This document shows, piece after piece, positions 13,527 to 14,110 of a stretch of 14,110 nucleotides of DNA. Position 1 is the first letter of the stretch. Every line of letters begins with the position of its first letter. The DNA is taken from NCBI GenBank assembly GCA_964544295.1, contig CAZJBJ010000108.1:1-14110 (forward strand), read 5' to 3'. The notes beneath the pieces were generated by a model. It ran no database searches. It had not been told where the DNA came from and was given only the letters and a program-made list of their open reading frames with translations. The position numbers were made by a program, and so were the translations under genes. The DNA is from JAENVU01 sp964544295 (lineage in GTDB: Bacteria; Actinomycetota; Acidimicrobiia; IMCC26256; JAENVU01).

Positions 13527-14110
13527 CCAGCCCCGAGCCGACCATCCAACCCGTCCCCACGTCGCCGCCACCGGGCGCGCCCGACGCGCCGATCCTGGCC
13601 GTCGAGCACCTGGTCAAGAACTTCCCGATCCGCGCCGGCATCTTCCGGCGGGTCGTCGGACAGGTGCAGGCGGTATCGGACGTGTCGTTCACCGTGGCGC
13701 GAGGTGAAACGCTCGGACTCGTCGGCGAGTCGGGCTGTGGGAAGTCCACGACCGGCCGGGCGATCCTGCGACTCCTCACCGCCGACGGCGGCCGGGTGCT
13801 CGTCGACGGTGTCGACATCCAGTCGTTGTCCACCTCGCAGCTCCGGACGTTGCGCTCCAAGCTCCAGATCGTGTTCCAGGACCCGTACGTGTCGCTGAAC
13901 CCGCGCATGACGGTGCAGAGCATCATCTCCGAGCCCATGCGCATCCACGGCACGTGGCGCGACGGGGGCACGGAGCGGGTCGCGGAGCTGATGGAACTCG
14001 TCGGGCTCAACCCGGAGCACGCCAACCGGTTCCCGCACGAGTTCGCCGGCGGTCAACGTCAGCGCATCGGCATCGCCCGGGCGCTCGCGCTAAATCCAAA
14101 GCTGATAATT
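13523..14110 (+). CDS. Peptide ABC transporter ATPase, DppF/OppF type (cut by window end)
   Basis: The GTG at 13523 overlaps the previous stop as GTGA and opens 196 codons running to the right edge. After a proline-rich lead (about residues 3-25) come LAVEHLVKNFPIRAG and the family insert FRRVVGQVQAVSDV. Walker A is GESGCGKS (68-75, K74), the Q-loop is IVFQDPYVSLNPRM, and the signature region reads EFAGGQRQRIGIARAL. The Ser of the LSGGQ-type signature is Ala (A175). Walker B, the H-loop and the C-terminal domain are beyond the edge. The last seven codons (from 14090) use A/T-rich triplets unlike the rest of the window. It should heterodimerise with the DppD-type ATPase. Confidence 0.93.
   Translation, partial: MTSPEPTIQPVPTSPPPGAPDAPILAVEHLVKNFPIRAGIFRRVVGQVQAVSDVSFTVARGETLGLVGESGCGKSTTGRAILRLLTADGGRVLVDGVDIQSLSTSQLRTLRSKLQIVFQDPYVSLNPRMTVQSIISEPMRIHGTWRDGGTERVAELMELVGLNPEHANRFPHEFAGGQRQRIGIARALALNPKLII
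14090..14110. other. AT-rich tail at the window edge, unlike the rest of the sequence
   Basis: The final 21 bases encode LNPKLII in the dppF frame, a plausible continuation of the protein. But the codons are CTA AAT CCA AAG CTG ATA ATT, while this window otherwise overwhelmingly uses C- or G-ending forms such as CTC, AAC, CCG and ATC. If the window end is a contig end, this may be a join to reads from another organism at a conserved site. Confidence 0.4.

Overview
The window is a gene-dense, high-GC (very GC-rich third codon positions) bacterial chromosome segment. The gene order uvrC-rapZ-yvcK-gap-pgk-tpiA-secG is the well-known actinobacterial arrangement, so the source is most likely an actinobacterium. 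A deep lineage such as Acidimicrobiia is my guess; it rests on the overall protein flavour and on the missing whiA, not on a search.

Layout. (1) 1-155, minus strand: the N-terminus of quinolinate synthase (nadA), running off the left edge. (2) 156-381: a divergent intergenic region with an inverted repeat and an AT-richer island. (3) 382-4328 and on to 5232, plus strand: a DegT/DnrJ/EryC1-type PLP aminotransferase, then uvrC, rapZ and yvcK, tightly packed (10-nt gap, 28-nt gap, 8-nt overlap). (4) 5282-8762: gap, pgk, tpiA (three consecutive steps of lower/central glycolysis) and secG. (5) 8806 to the right edge: a complete-looking Opp/Dpp-type peptide importer, with lipoprotein binding protein, two permeases and two ATPases; the last ATPase is cut by the window end.

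How the genes fit together. YvcK and RapZ are linked in other bacteria to control of carbon flux and cell-envelope precursors. They sit directly ahead of the triose-phosphate enzymes, consistent with co-expression of a carbon-metabolism block. The peptide importer is a self-contained operon: the binding protein has a strong ribosome site, a perfect 13-bp hairpin separates it from the permeases, and all later genes overlap or nearly touch.

Most of the window is conserved core genome and I see no new multi-gene system. The clearest anomaly is at pgk/tpiA. The first 33 nt of tpiA are present twice, identically, 135 nt apart. The upstream copy still makes the ATGA overlap with the pgk stop but runs into a TGA after 20 codons, and a short GC-rich hairpin-bearing segment lies between the copies. 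Other points worth checking are the absence of whiA between yvcK and gap, a longer S-loop in GAPDH, a degenerate Walker A in RapZ, a Ser-to-Ala change in the DppF signature motif, and a sudden AT-rich tail in the last 21 bases.
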